The translations under genes and the position numbers were made by a program. This document shows, one piece after another, positions 5,043 to 6,125 of a stretch of DNA of 6,125 bases. This DNA comes from an uncultured Bacillus sp. Its GTDB lineage: Bacteria > Bacillota > Bacilli > Bacillales_B > DSM-18226. Below the pieces are notes generated by a model that was given only the letters and a program-made list of their open reading frames with translations, was not told where the DNA came from and did no database searches. Each line of letters begins with the position of its first letter. Positions within the stretch are counted from its first letter, which is position 1. The DNA is taken from contig NZ_CAMLDX010000142.1 in NCBI RefSeq assembly GCF_946478885.1, forward strand, positions 1 to 6,125. The letters are read 5' to 3'.

Positions 5043-6125
5043 TTGAGTGAAATCATACATCGAACGAATACCCGCCCAGTTAAAGTCGGAAACTTAACAA
5101 TTGGCGGAAATAATGAACTAATTATTCAAAGTATGACCACCACGAAGACACATGATGTGGAGGCAACGGTGGCACAAATTAAAAGGCTGGAAGAGGCTGG
5201 ATGCCAGCTCGTTCGTGTTGCCTGCCCTGATGAACGTGCCGCAAATGCTATTGCCGACATAAAGAAGCGAATCAACATCCCATTAGTCGTTGATATTCAC
5301 TTCGATTATAAATTAGCCTTAAAAGCCATTGCAGGCGGCGCAGATAAAATCCGCATCAATCCGGGAAATATCGGAAAACGTGAAAAAGTAGAAGCTGTTG
5401 TAAAGGCCGCAAAAGAAAGAGGCATTCCTATCCGCATCGGTGTGAATGCAGGCTCATTGGAAAAACGAATCCTAGATAAATATGGGTATCCAACAGCAGA
5501 TGGGATGGTTGAAAGCGCCCTGCACCATATAAAAATTCTTGAAGACCTTGACTTTCATGATATTATCGTATCTATGAAGGCATCCGATGTTCCACTTGCG
5601 ATTGAAGCTTATGAAAAAGCGGCACAAGCCTTTGACTATCCGCTGCATCTCGGAATTACAGAATCCGGAACTTTATTTGCCGGTACGGTTAAAAGCGCTG
5701 CCGGACTGGGTGCCATTATAAGCAAGGGCATTGGGAATACCTTGAGAATTTCTTTAAGTGCCGATCCGGTGGAAGAAGTAAAGGTGGCACGCGAGCTATT
5801 AAAGGTATTCGGTCTCTCATCCAACGCGGCAACCCTCATTTCCTGCCCGACGTGCGGCAGAATTGAAATTGATTTAATCAGCATCGCCAATGAAGTCGAG
5901 GAATATATCCAGAAGATTAAAGCACCGATTAAAGTTGCTGTACTTGGTTGTGCCGTGAATGGACCCGGAGAAGCCAAGGAAGCAGATATCGGGATTGCCG
6001 GCGCAAGGGGCGAGGGACTGCTGTTCCGCAAGGGGGAAATTATCCGGAAAGTTCCAGAAGCCATTATGGTTGAAGAATTAAAAAAGGAAATCGACCAAAT
6101 TGCCCAAGAGTATTATGCCCAGCAA
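5043..6125 (+). CDS. ispG: IspG, 4-hydroxy-3-methylbut-2-enyl diphosphate synthase (flavodoxin), partial at right edge
   Basis: This enzyme of the MEP isoprenoid pathway converts 2-C-methyl-D-erythritol 2,4-cyclodiphosphate to HMBPP in the cytoplasm using a [4Fe-4S] cluster. The window holds 361 codons with no stop; Bacillus IspG is about 375 residues, so only a short C-terminal tail is missing. The N-terminal TIM-barrel carries near-invariant stretches such as [17 protein letters not shown] (27-43), [13 protein letters not shown] (58-70), [12 protein letters not shown] (82-93) and [10 protein letters not shown] (102-111). The C-terminal cluster domain has C268 and C271 in [12 protein letters not shown], then C303 and E310 in GCAVNGPGE, which together are the known cluster ligands. 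It begins with TTG ([15 protein letters not shown] follows), fixed by the ribosome binding site and an upstream stop. It has its own promoter and follows yqfZ on the same strand. Confidence 0.97.
   Translation, partial: MSEIIHRTNTRPVKVGNLTIGGNNELIIQSMTTTKTHDVEATVAQIKRLEEAGCQLVRVACPDERAANAIADIKKRINIPLVVDIHFDYKLALKAIAGGADKIRINPGNIGKREKVEAVVKAAKERGIPIRIGVNAGSLEKRILDKYGYPTADGMVESALHHIKILEDLDFHDIIVSMKASDVPLAIEAYEKAAQAFDYPLHLGITESGTLFAGTVKSAAGLGAIISKGIGNTLRISLSADPVEEVKVARELLKVFGLSSNAATLISCPTCGRIEIDLISIANEVEEYIQKIKAPIKVAVLGCAVNGPGEAKEADIGIAGARGEGLLFRKGEIIRKVPEAIMVEELKKEIDQIAQEYYAQQ

Noticed and set aside
5636..6064. Minus-strand 142-codon frame within ispG
   Set aside because: It is antisense to a highly conserved coding sequence, with composition typical of an antisense shadow and no recognisable domain.

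Overview
The window looks like chromosomal DNA of a Bacillus-type Firmicute (Bacillaceae). It is AT-rich with strong AGGAGG-type ribosome binding sites. Its IspG, SodA, YqfZ-like and YqgE-like proteins read as close relatives of Bacillus subtilis proteins, recognised from memory because no search could be run.

There are six genes in two divergent blocks. The left block is on the minus strand and is transcribed right to left: sodA (Mn-type superoxide dismutase), then a radical SAM/SPASM protein, then a YqgE-like major facilitator transporter that runs off the left edge. The right block is on the plus strand: an Fnr-type oxygen-responsive Crp/Fnr regulator, a small membrane-anchored LysM-like protein (YqfZ-like), and ispG (isoprenoid biosynthesis, TTG start), which runs off the right edge. 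A 353-base intergenic region separates the two blocks and holds the control region of sodA and fnr.

As I recall the B. subtilis map, this is the ispG-yqfZ-(yqgA-B-C)-sodA-yqgE neighbourhood. Here yqgABC are absent, fnr sits in their place, and a radical SAM gene sits between sodA and yqgE. The regulator keeps the CX2CX4C cysteine cluster at its C-terminus plus an internal Asp, the [4Fe-4S] ligand set known for B. subtilis Fnr. Its upstream region carries a site resembling the Fnr consensus, TGTCA-N6-GCACA. An oxygen sensor, an oxygen-defence enzyme and an oxygen-sensitive enzyme class therefore lie side by side, which suggests an oxygen-response cluster. That functional link is inference.

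Non-coding structure includes a nested inverted-repeat element of about 110 bp between sodA and the radical SAM gene, built on the GGTGTCAGGCA motif. There is a hairpin with a T-run that buries the yqgE ribosome binding site, a clear intrinsic terminator after fnr, a palindrome upstream of the radical SAM promoter, and a hairpin in the sodA leader. I found no tRNA, rRNA, CRISPR array, transposase or phage gene. All six genes look intact apart from the two cut by the window edges.
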